64,000 nucleotides of DNA from Rubrivivax sp. (GTDB lineage: Bacteria; Pseudomonadota; Gammaproteobacteria; Burkholderiales; Burkholderiaceae_C). Every line of letters starts with the position of its first letter. Position 1 is the stretch's first letter. The notes under the pieces were generated by a model, which was given only the letters and a program-made list of their open reading frames with translations, did not search any database and had not been told where the DNA came from. Position numbers and translations under genes: made by a program. The DNA is taken from the NCBI GenBank assembly GCA_022843905.1, contig JALHMT010000001.1:186001-250000 (forward strand), given 5' to 3'. Positions 43,898 to 52,550 of the stretch are shown one piece after another.

Positions 43898-43947
43898 CTT
43901 TTCAACTCGCCCGTGCCGGTCCGCCGCGGAGCCTGCGCCGAGTCCTA

Positions 43948-43953
43948 TATACT
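43948..43953 (+). promoter_or_regulatory. -10 box of the tRNA-Val gene
   Basis: TATACT stands out in a GC-rich gap 12 bases before the tRNA. No good -35 is visible at the normal distance. Confidence 0.4.
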
Positions 43954-43965
43954 CATGGGCTCAAC

Positions 43966-44042
43966 AGGCGCGTAGCTCAGCTGGTTAGAGCACCACCTTG
44001 ACATGGTGGGGGTCGTTGGTTCGAGTCCAATCGCGCCTACCA
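43966..44042 (+). tRNA. tRNA-Val (anticodon GAC)
   Basis: A complete 77-nt cloverleaf with encoded CCA. Acceptor arms AGGCGCG and CGCGCCT pair perfectly. The D-loop reads AGCTCAGCTGGTTAGAGC, the anticodon arm is CCACC-TTGACAT-GGTGG with GAC in the loop, and the T-loop is GGTTCGAGTCC. Confidence 0.97.
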
Positions 44043-44061
44043 AACACGGTAGGAAGAACAG

Positions 44062-44094
44062 GCACCCGGCGGTAACGCCAGGTGCTTTTTCTTT
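44062..44094 (+). terminator. Intrinsic terminator of tRNA-Val
   Basis: GCACC pairs with GGTGC, enclosing a second stem GGCG-GTAA-CGCC, followed directly by TTTTTCTTT. This is the clearest rho-independent terminator in the window. Confidence 0.88.
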
Positions 44095-44109
44095 GGGGTC
44101 GACACTCCG

Positions 44110-44973
44110 TCAGACTCGGGCGCCACTCGGCGACTTGCGGTCCGACGTGTCGCGCGGACGGGTGCGGGACCGTCGAACCGGTGCCGCTCCCGCCCCCGCG
44201 TCGGCCTGCCGCAGCGAGGCCTCGATGGCCGCCACGCAGTTGAGCAGCCGTCGGTCGACCTCGCGCTGGCGGGACTCGGTCATGCGCGCGCTGATCGAGG
44301 CCACCAGCACCGAGCCGATCGGCACGCCGTCGCGGTCGCGCAGCGCACGTGCCAGTCCCGTCACGTCGTTCGAGGCGCGGCCTTCGTCGACCGCCAGCCC
44401 GTCGCGCCGCTGCGTGAGCTCGATGCGTTCGCGCAGCAATCGCGTGGTCAGCCGGTAGCGGCGCAGCTGCGGCGTCACCGCCGTCAGCACGATCTGCTGC
44501 TCGCCCTCGGGCAGTGCGGCCAGGATCGCCAGCCCGCCGGCGCCGGCGCCGAGCAGGTGACGGTCGCCGACGCCTTGGGACATGGTCTGGATCGCAAAGC
44601 GTCCCTCGACGCGGTCCAGGCACACCGACTGGAAACCGCTGCGCGCGAGCAGAAAGGCCATGTCACCGGTGCCGCGCGCCAGCGCCTGCAGTGCCGGCTG
44701 CGCCAGTTCCCGCAGGTTCGTGCCGGGCAGGGCCGCCAGGCCCAGTTCGTACAGCAGCGGGCCCAGCCGGTAGCCGTTCAGGCCGGGGTCGCGCACCAGC
44801 AGGCGTTCCTGCTGCAGGCGCTGCAGCAGTCGGTGCGCGGTGGACTTGTCCAGCGCCGCCATCTCGGCGATGTCGACCAGCCGCAGGTGGCGCGCCTGGC
44901 TCGACGCCACCAGGCGCAGCAGCTGGACCGCGCGTCCGACGGTCTGCGCAGGATGCGAAGTCCTGGCGGGCAT
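44110..44973 (-). CDS. IclR-family transcriptional regulator
   Basis: A 287-aa regulator. The N-terminal winged helix-turn-helix reads RHLRLVDIAEMAALDKSTAHRLLQRLQQERLLV. The C-terminal effector domain has the IclR pattern (GYRLGPLLYELG, VCLDRVEGRFAIQ, HLLGAGAGGLAILAALPEGE). A basic, Arg-rich tail (RRSRTRPRDTSDRK) extends beyond the family's usual end. It is divergent from the operon starting at 45153, which it probably controls. Confidence 0.9.
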   Translation of the reverse strand: MPARTSHPAQTVGRAVQLLRLVASSQARHLRLVDIAEMAALDKSTAHRLLQRLQQERLLVRDPGLNGYRLGPLLYELGLAALPGTNLRELAQPALQALARGTGDMAFLLARSGFQSVCLDRVEGRFAIQTMSQGVGDRHLLGAGAGGLAILAALPEGEQQIVLTAVTPQLRRYRLTTRLLRERIELTQRRDGLAVDEGRASNDVTGLARALRDRDGVPIGSVLVASISARMTESRQREVDRRLLNCVAAIEASLRQADAGAGAAPVRRSRTRPRDTSDRKSPSGARV

Positions 44974-45066
44974 GTGATCGCTCCCTGGGGGTGTTGGGCC
45001 GTGGAGTCGGACCTTAGCAGCAAGACGGTGCCGGCGCGTTGCCTCGGCACGCAGACCCGGGCCTCG

Positions 45067-45083
45067 TTCTCACTATTCGAGAA
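45067..45083. promoter_or_regulatory. Candidate IclR operator
   Basis: TTCTC (45067-45071) and GAGAA (45079-45083) form an inverted repeat around ACTATTC. It lies between the divergent IclR gene and its target, 17 bases upstream of the -35 box at 45100. Confidence 0.5.
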
Positions 45084-45099
45084 GCCCGGGCACGGTTCT

Positions 45100-45129
45100 T
45101 TGACATGCGGCGAGCACGCCCCCTACGAT
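45100..45129 (+). promoter_or_regulatory. Sigma-70 promoter of the BtrH-like operon
   Basis: A perfect -35 TTGACA (45100-45105) and -10 TACGAT (45124-45129) are 18 bp apart. Transcription would start near 45136, ahead of the ribosome site AAAGGAG and ATG at 45153. Confidence 0.65.
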
Positions 45130-45152
45130 GAATCGAGCCAAAGGAGCCCGCC

Positions 45153-46430
45153 ATGCCGCAGATCGCCGACTACGCGTCCAGCTACTTCCCGATGACCTGG
45201 CTGGGGCCCAAGGGCTACCCCGAAAACGCCAACGCCGGGCGCTGCTACTTCACCGGTGTGCTCGGCGCACTGCGGCATGTCGGCGAGGACGACGTGCTGT
45301 TCGCCGACGGCATCAGCGGCGACGGCTTCTCGTTCCGCTGGTGCCCGGCCTGGGGCGCACCGGCGTTCAACGGCGGCAAGGGCGCCTTCCACGAGATCTG
45401 GGAGTACACGCCGCAGATCCTGGGCTTCCGCAGCCACTGGGAGGAAGACCACGACGGCGGCTTCGACGAGGCCTTCTCGCGGCTGACGGCGCTGATCGAC
45501 CGCGGCATCCCGGTCCAGGTCGGGCTGCACTACAGCCTGCTGCTGCCGCACGGCGCGTTGGCTTCGCCGCGCCTGGCCTTCCAGCACCAGACCATGAAGT
45601 CCAGCGGCTTCGGCCACCACGTGATGGTCGCGGGCTACGACCTGGAGCGCCAGGTGGTGACGATCTGGGAACCGAACGACCTGCGCGAGCATGCGCGCTA
45701 CGAATGCCCGATCGAGGTCTTCCGGCTGGCCTGGGAGCAGTCGTCGCAGCGCAACGGCGACCAGTACCAGGCCTGGGCCCACCACCACCCCTGGGGCGGG
45801 CAATGGAGCCTGCACGACGGCTACGGCCCCTTCCTGATGGTCTGGGTGGAGCCCGGGCGCGACCCGCAGTGGGATGTGGTGCATGCCATCCAGCACAGCT
45901 ACCGGCGCAACCTGAAGATCCTCTGCGGCGATTACCCCAAGCCCTACATGCTGTTCGGCAACCCGTGGCAGATCCCGCACTGGGAGACGGGCGCGCCCGG
46001 CATGGACCGCTTCGCCGACGCCGTGCTGCGCGGCGAGGTCGAGGATGCGCTGTCGCCGACCGGCGAACGCCGGCCCTTGTTCGTCGCGGGCAACATCCCC
46101 AATCACGGCGTGCTGGGCCGGCGCGGCGCCGCCGGCTATCTGGCCCGCGTGGCGCGCGAACTCGCGTCCCGCGGCCTCGACGAGCGCGCGGTGGCGGCTG
46201 CTGCTGAGGCGATGACGCGCTCGTCGGAACTGTTTCGCGTGTTGCGCTACGAAAGCGACATGCAGCGCGCCGGTGCGCTGCTCAAGCGCATCGCGCAGGC
46301 CGAACTCGATGCGCTGGCCGACATGCAGACCGGCCACGCCCAGGTGCGCCTGCTGTCCACGACACCGGTCCTGGCGCCCGACGCGAAAGTGGCGCCCGTG
46401 GCGGCCAGCGCTGCTGCGGTGCCAGGCTGA
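45153..46430 (+). CDS. Papain-like (C39/BtrH N-terminal type) protein of unknown function
   Basis: A 425-aa cytoplasmic protein. The N-terminal 180 residues look like the papain-type fold shared by C39 peptidases and the butirosin protein BtrH: Cys31 in AGRCYFTGVLGAL, RGIPVQVGLHYSLL, then His155/156 in SGFGHHVMVAGYD and Asn175/Asp176 in VVTIWEPND. The C-terminal half is helical and unrecognised (HAIQHSYRRNLKIL, YLARVARELASRG), ending with an Ala-rich tail. BtrH is an acyltransferase; relatives could be amidases or peptidases. It is first in an operon with a Bug protein and an alpha/beta hydrolase. Family assignment is from pattern only. Confidence 0.6.
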   Translation: MPQIADYASSYFPMTWLGPKGYPENANAGRCYFTGVLGALRHVGEDDVLFADGISGDGFSFRWCPAWGAPAFNGGKGAFHEIWEYTPQILGFRSHWEEDHDGGFDEAFSRLTALIDRGIPVQVGLHYSLLLPHGALASPRLAFQHQTMKSSGFGHHVMVAGYDLERQVVTIWEPNDLREHARYECPIEVFRLAWEQSSQRNGDQYQAWAHHHPWGGQWSLHDGYGPFLMVWVEPGRDPQWDVVHAIQHSYRRNLKILCGDYPKPYMLFGNPWQIPHWETGAPGMDRFADAVLRGEVEDALSPTGERRPLFVAGNIPNHGVLGRRGAAGYLARVARELASRGLDERAVAAAAEAMTRSSELFRVLRYESDMQRAGALLKRIAQAELDALADMQTGHAQVRLLSTTPVLAPDAKVAPVAASAAAVPG

Positions 46431-46483
46431 ACCCCTTGCGTGCTTTGTTCCCCCACCGTTCCACCGATGCCCAGGAGGCCTGC

Positions 46484-47452
46484 ATGAACCGACGTCTCGT
46501 CGCGCTGAGCGCGTTGCTGCTGCCACTGTGTCTGGCCCTGCCGGCGCAGGCCCAGCCCTTCCCGAACAAGCCGATCAAGATCATCGTGCCCTACACCCCG
46601 GGTGACGGCCCCGACGTGATCGCCCGGTTGGTGGGCGAGAAGATCGCCGAACGTTTGGGCCAGCCCGTGGTGATCGACAACAAACCCGGCGCCAGCGGTC
46701 AGATCGGCATGAGCCTGACCGCCAAGTCGCCGCCCGACGGCTACACGCTGGGGGTCGGGCTGGTCACCAACCTGGCGCTGGCCCCGCACGCCTACAAGAG
46801 CCTGCCCTACGACCCGCTGCGCGACCTGGCACCGGTGGCGCTGGGCGCGATCAACTACCTGGCGCTGGTGAGCCGTCCGGATGCGCCCTACAAGAACGTC
46901 GCCGAGATGATCCGCTGGGCCAGGGACAACCCCGGCAAGATGACCATCGGCACCACCAGCACGGGCGGCTTGCCGCACATGTCCTTCGAACTGCTGGCCT
47001 TCATGTCGGGCTTCAAGTTCCTCAACGTGCCATACAAGGGCAACGGTCCGGTGATGCAGGACCTGGCCGGTGGCCGGCTGGATCTGGGCGTGACCTCCTA
47101 CACCAGCGTGGCCGGCCTCGTCGAGAGCGGCAAGCTGCAGTTGCTGGGCATCACCAACCCCACGCGCGACCCCAAGCTGCCGAACCTGCCGCCCATCGGC
47201 GAGACGGTGGCCGGCTACGCCGCGCCGGGCTGGTTCGGCTTCGTCGCCCCGGCCGGCACGCCGCCGGAGATCGTCGCCCGCCTGAACGCCGAGATCAACC
47301 ACGCCATCGGCCTGCCCGAGGTGCAGAAGGCGATGGGCACCCTGGGCCTCATCCCCTCCACCGGCTCGGCCGAGGACTTCGGCCGGCTGCTGCGCAACGA
47401 GAACGCCAAGTTCGCCAAGCTGGTCAAGGACATCGGCTACCAGCCGCAGTGA
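46484..47452 (+). CDS. Bug-family tripartite tricarboxylate transporter binding protein (1)
   Basis: A 322-aa periplasmic binding protein. The signal peptide covers residues 1-24 (ALPAQAQ). The Bug marks are FPNKPIKIIVPYTPGDGPDVIARLVGEKI, VVIDNKPGASGQIGM, SPPDGYTLGVG and LNVPYKGNGPVMQDL. No membrane TctA/TctB genes are present, as is common for Bug proteins. The ATG follows AGGAGG. It probably captures the carboxylate handled by its two operon partners. Confidence 0.93.
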   Translation: MNRRLVALSALLLPLCLALPAQAQPFPNKPIKIIVPYTPGDGPDVIARLVGEKIAERLGQPVVIDNKPGASGQIGMSLTAKSPPDGYTLGVGLVTNLALAPHAYKSLPYDPLRDLAPVALGAINYLALVSRPDAPYKNVAEMIRWARDNPGKMTIGTTSTGGLPHMSFELLAFMSGFKFLNVPYKGNGPVMQDLAGGRLDLGVTSYTSVAGLVESGKLQLLGITNPTRDPKLPNLPPIGETVAGYAAPGWFGFVAPAGTPPEIVARLNAEINHAIGLPEVQKAMGTLGLIPSTGSAEDFGRLLRNENAKFAKLVKDIGYQPQ

Positions 47453-47493
47453 GTCCCGGACCCCACACACCTTTCCAACCGACACGGTCCCCC

Positions 47494-48684
47494 ATGAACC
47501 CAACAACCAAGCCAGCCAGCTACGAACCCTTCGGCTGGCACCACTGGCACGACGACTTCTGGATGTCCTACCAGTTCCGGCGCGGGCTGGGCGAGACGCA
47601 GGAAGGCGGCGGCGCCGTCAGCGAAGTCTTCCAGGCCGCCAGCAAGATCGTCGCCAACGACTTCGAGAGCTGGTATCGCGAGTGGACGCACATCGCCGAG
47701 CGCAACGACCGCCGCGGCGACGAGGCTGCGGCCCGGGGCCACGTGCGCACGGCGATGAACTGCTGGCTGCGTGCCACCAACTACTTCCGCGAAGCCGAGT
47801 TCTGGCTCGCCGCCGACGATCCCCGGCGCCTGCCCACCTTCGACCGCTGCGAGAAGGCGACGCACAAGTTCATGGCCCGGCTGACGCCCCGGGCCGAGGT
47901 GGTGGAGATCCCCTACGAAGGCGGCAAGACGCTGCCCGGCTACTTCATCCGCTCGGCCAACGGCGGTGACAGACAGCCGGTGCTGATCTCCTTCGGCGGG
48001 CTCGACTCCTTCAAGGACGAGCTGTGGTTCATGACTGGCCGCGGCGCCTTGCAGCGCGGCATCTCGGTGCTGCTGGTCGACGGCCCGGGGCAGGGGGGCG
48101 CGCTGCGCCGCCACGGCCTGGTCACGCGCTACGACTACGAGGTGCCGGTGGGCCGCTGCATCGATTGGCTCGAGCAGCGCGGCGACGTCGACGCCTCGCG
48201 CATCGCCGTCAGCGGCTCGAGCCTGGGCGGCTACTACGCGGCGCGCGCCGGTTCCATGGAGCCGCGGCTGGCAGCCTGCATCTCGCACGGCGCGATCTGG
48301 GACATCCACGAGCGCTGGAAGACACGCGACGACAACCATGGCCTGGCCGGTCACATCAAGTGGGTCTTCGGTGCCAAGAGCATGGCCGAGGCGACCGAGA
48401 TCGCGCGCCCCTTCAAGCTCGAAGGTGTGCTGGAGCACATGAAGTGCCCCTACCTGATCATCCACGGCGGCCACGACGTGCTGGGCGTCGACGCGGTGAA
48501 GAAGGTGCACGACTACGCCACGCGCCACGGCGTCAACGCCACGCTGCGCCTGACCAGCGAGGAAGAGACCGGCGCCGAGCACTGCCAGCACGACAACCCG
48601 ACGCTCGGGCAGGAACTGATGATCGACTGGCTGTGCGACGTGTTCAAGATCGACCAGACCAAGCTGGCCTTCTTCCCGGGTTGA
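47494..48684 (+). CDS. Alpha/beta hydrolase of the dihydropseudooxynicotine hydrolase/FrsA-like type
   Basis: A 396-aa hydrolase. An N-terminal helical region of about 130 residues (FWMSYQFRRGLGETQEGGG) precedes the catalytic core. The core has FGGLDSFKDELWFMTGRGALQRGISVLLVDGPGQGG, the nucleophile elbow SGSSLGGYYAAR, Asp in IIHGGHDVLG and His in AEHCQHDN. The family includes C-C bond hydrolases and esterases. It is third in the IclR-linked operon. Confidence 0.85.
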   Translation: MNPTTKPASYEPFGWHHWHDDFWMSYQFRRGLGETQEGGGAVSEVFQAASKIVANDFESWYREWTHIAERNDRRGDEAAARGHVRTAMNCWLRATNYFREAEFWLAADDPRRLPTFDRCEKATHKFMARLTPRAEVVEIPYEGGKTLPGYFIRSANGGDRQPVLISFGGLDSFKDELWFMTGRGALQRGISVLLVDGPGQGGALRRHGLVTRYDYEVPVGRCIDWLEQRGDVDASRIAVSGSSLGGYYAARAGSMEPRLAACISHGAIWDIHERWKTRDDNHGLAGHIKWVFGAKSMAEATEIARPFKLEGVLEHMKCPYLIIHGGHDVLGVDAVKKVHDYATRHGVNATLRLTSEEETGAEHCQHDNPTLGQELMIDWLCDVFKIDQTKLAFFPG

Positions 48685-48880
48685 TCCTTGGCATGGCGGC
48701 CCGGCGGCCCGGATGGCGCTGGGCACTGACCCGGCGGCGTCGGCCCTGGGGCCGTTTCCCATCGGGTCCTACGAGGCAACGGCCTGACGGCCGACATCCC
48801 GGGCCGACGAAGCGACTTACAAGAGAAGGGTACCCGACCCTTCCGGAGCGGGCTCATCTTCCAGCGACAGGAGACCCGCC

Positions 48881-49234
48881 ATGAACACAGCTTCCACCAC
48901 GCCACCCGTTGCAGCGCCTGCAGACCCCGACCTCGCCGCGCAGGCCCGACCGGGCCACGGCATACCGTCGCAGGACCCTTCCCCGGAAGCGCAATCGCCG
49001 CTGCCAGCCAAGGAGGCCGAGCGCGAAGCGCGGTCGGTCCTGACGGGCGGCGGCATGGTCGCGGGAGCGGCCACCGGTGCCGCCATCGGAGTCGCCGTGG
49101 CGGGGCCGGTGGGCATCCTGGCAGGGGCCTCGATCGGCGCCGTCGCGGGCGCACTGGGGGGCTCGGCGGCTGGTGCCGTGGGGCAGCAGGCCAGCCCGGA
49201 CGCCGTCAAGGCGCGGCGTCCGGGCCAGTCTTGA
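48881..49234 (+). CDS. Small glycine-zipper protein
   Basis: A 117-aa protein. A polar, Pro/Ala-rich N-terminal half is followed by a Gly/Ala-rich hydrophobic pair of helices (residues about 53-100: VAGAATGAAIGVAVAGPVG, then LAGASIGAVAGALGGSAAG) with small residues every fourth position. Such zippers insert into membranes. There is no signal peptide. AGGAG precedes the ATG. Function is unknown. Confidence 0.72.
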   Translation: MNTASTTPPVAAPADPDLAAQARPGHGIPSQDPSPEAQSPLPAKEAEREARSVLTGGGMVAGAATGAAIGVAVAGPVGILAGASIGAVAGALGGSAAGAVGQQASPDAVKARRPGQS

Positions 49235-49423
49235 AGCTTGAACCTTGACTCTTGTCGCGGACGCTGGCGAAGCAGCCGGCGGACTCGCGAGTCGCGGTCC
49301 GGCCTCAGGGGCCATCGGGCCAGCACACGCCGCCGCGCACAGCCCCCACAACTCTGATGAGGCGCCGCCTTCGGTTCAGGTCTACGCTGCGGCCGTGCCT
49401 GAAACCACCAAGAAGGAGCTGCG

Positions 49424-49954
49424 ATGCTTGCTCGAATGGCCTGCTGGATGTCCCTGCTGTTGTGCTGCACCGTCGCGCACCCGGCCGCGCTGACCGCCAC
49501 CTACACCCCGATCGCCGGCAACACCTGGTCCCTGGCCTTGAAGGTCGACAACGATGGTGCGCTGCCGCTCATCGGTGGCTTCACGGTGTACTTCGACGAA
49601 GCCTCGTTCGGCGCCCTCTCGCTTCAGGCCAGCCCGGCCGCCTGGGACACCCTGGTGGTCCAGCCCGATCTGAACCTGCCTGACGCGGGCTTCCTGGATG
49701 CGTTCGCCATCGACGCCGCCGACGATCTGGCTCCAGGCCAATCCGCCGGCGGCTGGACGCTGCAGTTCGAGCATCTCGGCAGCGGCCTGCCCGGTGCCCT
49801 GGCCTTCGACATCGTCGACCGGGACTTCAAGCTGCTGTTCTCGGGGCAGACCGCGGTCGTCCTCCCTGTCAGCGAGCCGGGCAGCCTGGCCTTGCTGGTC
49901 GCAGGCCTGATCGCCGGCACCGGGCTTCGCCGAGGCCGGCGCGCTCTGAGCTGA
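49424..49954 (+). CDS. PEP-CTERM sorting-domain protein
   Basis: A 176-aa secreted protein. Signal peptide at 1-21. A beta-rich body carries no motif I can name (LKVDNDGALPLIGGFTVYFD; it may resemble cohesin-like folds). The C-terminus is a PEP-CTERM tag: VSEPGS, a hydrophobic helix ALLVAGLIAGTG, and LRRGRR. Exosortase EpsH/XrtA would cut there, but no exosortase gene is in the window. AAGGAG precedes the ATG. Confidence 0.85.
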   Translation: MLARMACWMSLLLCCTVAHPAALTATYTPIAGNTWSLALKVDNDGALPLIGGFTVYFDEASFGALSLQASPAAWDTLVVQPDLNLPDAGFLDAFAIDAADDLAPGQSAGGWTLQFEHLGSGLPGALAFDIVDRDFKLLFSGQTAVVLPVSEPGSLALLVAGLIAGTGLRRGRRALS

Positions 49955-50041
49955 AAGGTCCTTCGCGGACTGCCCGGTGCGCTGCGATCAGCAGCCGCCC
50001 GAGGCCCACCCCTGCCCCCTGTCGTCCCAAAGGAGCGGATC

Positions 50042-52498
50042 ATGTCGTCTCGCTGGTCGTTTGCCCGCGTGTCCATTTCTCGTTGGAGTCTGCCGGTGGG
50101 CCTGTCCGCCGCCGCGCTTCTGCTGGCTGCCTGCGGCGGCGGTGACAGCCCGACGATGTCGGCTGCGAAGTCGGAGCCGTCGAAGCGCGCTCTGGCGGTC
50201 AGCAGCCCGGTCTCGGCGCTCCCCGGCGTTCAGGTCGATGCATTGGTGCTGCAGGCGCAACGCCGCATCTCGCGCACCGTCTTCGAGTACGACTACCGGG
50301 TCACGCTGCGCAACAGCGGGCCGCTGGTGATGGGAGTCGTGGCCCGCATCGGCGCCACGGGCACCGGCACCTCGGTCGTGGACGGCGTCGTGGCTGCCGG
50401 CACGCTGGCGGCAGGTGCCACGTTGACGCCTGCCGACCTGATCACCCTCCGCCACGACCGGCAGTTGCCGTTCGCGCCGGGCCAGATCGGCTGGCAGCTC
50501 ACGGCCGCGGGCGGCATCGTCGGCACCGCCGCCGTGGGTGCCGCGCTGGGCAACGCCGATGTCACCGTGACGGACCGCACCGGCAGCCCCGTCTGCGCCG
50601 AGCCCAGGGTGGTCACCACCGGCACCGGCAGCTTCGAGTGCACCGTGCTGCCCGGCAGGGTGGCGCCCTTCCTGGTGGTGGTGACGGAGCCCTTCCAGGC
50701 CTATCCGCCCATGGTCAGCATCGTGGCTGCGGCACCGGCGGACGGTTCGACCCTGGTGGCCAACGCCACGCCGCTGACCACGGCCATCGTCGGACAGCTC
50801 GCGCCCAACGGCAACGCGCTCGCGGTGGTGGCCGATCCGGCCCTGATCGACCTGGCGGCGCTGGCGCGGATCACCGCCAACGTGATGATGCAGATCGCGC
50901 CGGTGCTCAACGCGCTCAATGCAGCCCCTGGCTACGATCCCTTCACGACACCCATCGTCGCTGCCACGCCCACACGCGCCGGCAACACCGCCGACCTGGT
51001 GGTGGAACTGCTGCGCTTCACCGTCGTCAACGGCGTGCCGCAGGTCGCCGTGCTGGGCAGCCCGGGCAACACCGTCCCTCTGGCCGATGCGAACACGGTC
51101 AACCCGCCGGTGCTGCCCGCCGTCTCGTCGGCCGCGCTGGAGTTGGCGAGTTCGCTGGGCCTCTTCGCGCAGGCCTACAAGAGCTGCTTCGACCTGCCGG
51201 TGGCCACGCGCGTGATCGCGGTCGACAACAGCATCCCGCTCGCCCAGGGCGGCCGTCGGGTGACGCAGATGGCGCCGCCGTGCCAGCAGCTCGCACATCC
51301 GACCTACCTGAGCAATGGTTATGTCTGGGGCCAGCGCATGTACAACCTGCTGCAGGCCGGCAGCATGGTGGGCGCCAGCTTCAGCCTGCCCGAGGTGATG
51401 CTGGTGCTGGACGACACCTCGCCGGCCGACAACGACCGTGCGGTGCTCAACATCCGCTACGTCGACGCCAGCGGCGTGGCCGGCAACCTGATCGACCTCG
51501 TCCAGAAGTTGCCGGGAACGGCGACCGCCTCCCGGCCCACCGACTGGTGGATCTACGGCAATCGCGATCCCATCGAGTCGGCCGTGCGCTCCTATGTGCG
51601 CCGCAGCGAGCAGCGCGCCCCCAACCCCGGCGTCGCCCCCTTCGCCAACGCCAGCAATAGCCGCTTCGAGTCCGGCATCGAGGTCTTCATCAACAAGGAC
51701 GGGCCCGGCAGCACCGACCTGCGCGCCGCACGCGTCCGGGGCCCTGGCCTGCCGCCGGCCGGCGTGGTCTACACGCGGCCCGACCCGGCCATCATCAGCG
51801 ACGGCAACTGGCTCACCATCAGGAACAAGACCGGCCTGACCGACCCTGCCTCGGCCGGCTTTTCAAACGCCAGCAACATCTTCAGGCTGCATCGCACGCT
51901 GGGGCTGACGGGGGGCGACGCCATCAGCACGCGGCCGAATCCGAATGCCGGCAACGGCAACACCACGCAGTTCGTCGATTGGGCGCATCCGCTGGACTAC
52001 GGCGCGGCGGTGGGCACCCCGACCCTGGACTACATCGATTTCGCCGCCTTGAAGGCGCACAACGTCTACACCATCGAGGTCTTCTACGTCGGCGAGACGA
52101 CACCCCGGCATGTCGTCACCAAGAGAATGCTCACGCCGGTCACGCCGGCGACGTTTGCCGGCAACCTCGAATGGCTGACGCTCACCGATGGCACGGTGGA
52201 CCTGCTGCGTCCCGCGCATCCGCTGGCGGCGCCCCAGACGAGCGTCGGCCTGTCGTGGATCGCCAACCCCTTCGCGGAAACCGCGGCCTCGGCCGGCTTC
52301 TACACCTTCGGGGCGGGCCAGTCGATCAGCGACGCCATCATCGGCGTGCCCAGCGGCGCCACCTCTGCCACCGGCTTCGCGCCGCCGGGATTCCCCTTCC
52401 CGGCCCTGACGAACGACGGCAGCAGCAGCCGCACCATCCAGCTGCGCTACCGCATGCTGGACGGCAGCTACAAGGACTCGATCGTGCGCTTCAACTGA
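50042..52498 (+). CDS. Large predicted lipoprotein of unknown function
   Basis: An 818-aa protein with a lipoprotein signal: an Arg-containing N-terminus, a hydrophobic stretch, and the lipobox LLAAC with Cys31 followed by GGGD. The rest is exported and seems beta-rich with many Thr/Val/Asn residues. Around residues 75-200 it has a pattern like a conserved-repeat or DUF11-style fold (YDYRVTLRNSGPLVMGVVARIG). I do not recognise a catalytic motif. AAAGGAG precedes the ATG. It stands alone between a PEP-CTERM gene and a convergent acyl-CoA dehydrogenase gene. Confidence 0.8.
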   Translation: MSSRWSFARVSISRWSLPVGLSAAALLLAACGGGDSPTMSAAKSEPSKRALAVSSPVSALPGVQVDALVLQAQRRISRTVFEYDYRVTLRNSGPLVMGVVARIGATGTGTSVVDGVVAAGTLAAGATLTPADLITLRHDRQLPFAPGQIGWQLTAAGGIVGTAAVGAALGNADVTVTDRTGSPVCAEPRVVTTGTGSFECTVLPGRVAPFLVVVTEPFQAYPPMVSIVAAAPADGSTLVANATPLTTAIVGQLAPNGNALAVVADPALIDLAALARITANVMMQIAPVLNALNAAPGYDPFTTPIVAATPTRAGNTADLVVELLRFTVVNGVPQVAVLGSPGNTVPLADANTVNPPVLPAVSSAALELASSLGLFAQAYKSCFDLPVATRVIAVDNSIPLAQGGRRVTQMAPPCQQLAHPTYLSNGYVWGQRMYNLLQAGSMVGASFSLPEVMLVLDDTSPADNDRAVLNIRYVDASGVAGNLIDLVQKLPGTATASRPTDWWIYGNRDPIESAVRSYVRRSEQRAPNPGVAPFANASNSRFESGIEVFINKDGPGSTDLRAARVRGPGLPPAGVVYTRPDPAIISDGNWLTIRNKTGLTDPASAGFSNASNIFRLHRTLGLTGGDAISTRPNPNAGNGNTTQFVDWAHPLDYGAAVGTPTLDYIDFAALKAHNVYTIEVFYVGETTPRHVVTKRMLTPVTPATFAGNLEWLTLTDGTVDLLRPAHPLAAPQTSVGLSWIANPFAETAASAGFYTFGAGQSISDAIIGVPSGATSATGFAPPGFPFPALTNDGSSSRTIQLRYRMLDGSYKDSIVRFN

Positions 52499-52512
52499 AG
52501 CCGGGACGAGCT

Positions 52513-52541
52513 GCGGGGCTGGGCAAGCTGCCCGACCCCGC
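52513..52541. terminator. Strong two-part hairpin between convergent genes
   Basis: GCGGGG (52513-52518) pairs with CCCCGC (52536-52541), enclosing GGGCA-AGC-TGCCC. It lies between the lipoprotein and acyl-CoA dehydrogenase stop codons. Confidence 0.6.
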
Positions 52542-52550
52542 CTTGGGCCT

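Noticed and set aside
48685..48880. Possible small RNA or promoter cluster between the hydrolase and the glycine-zipper gene
   Set aside because: No convincing -35/-10 pair, T-run terminator or conserved stem was visible in this stretch.
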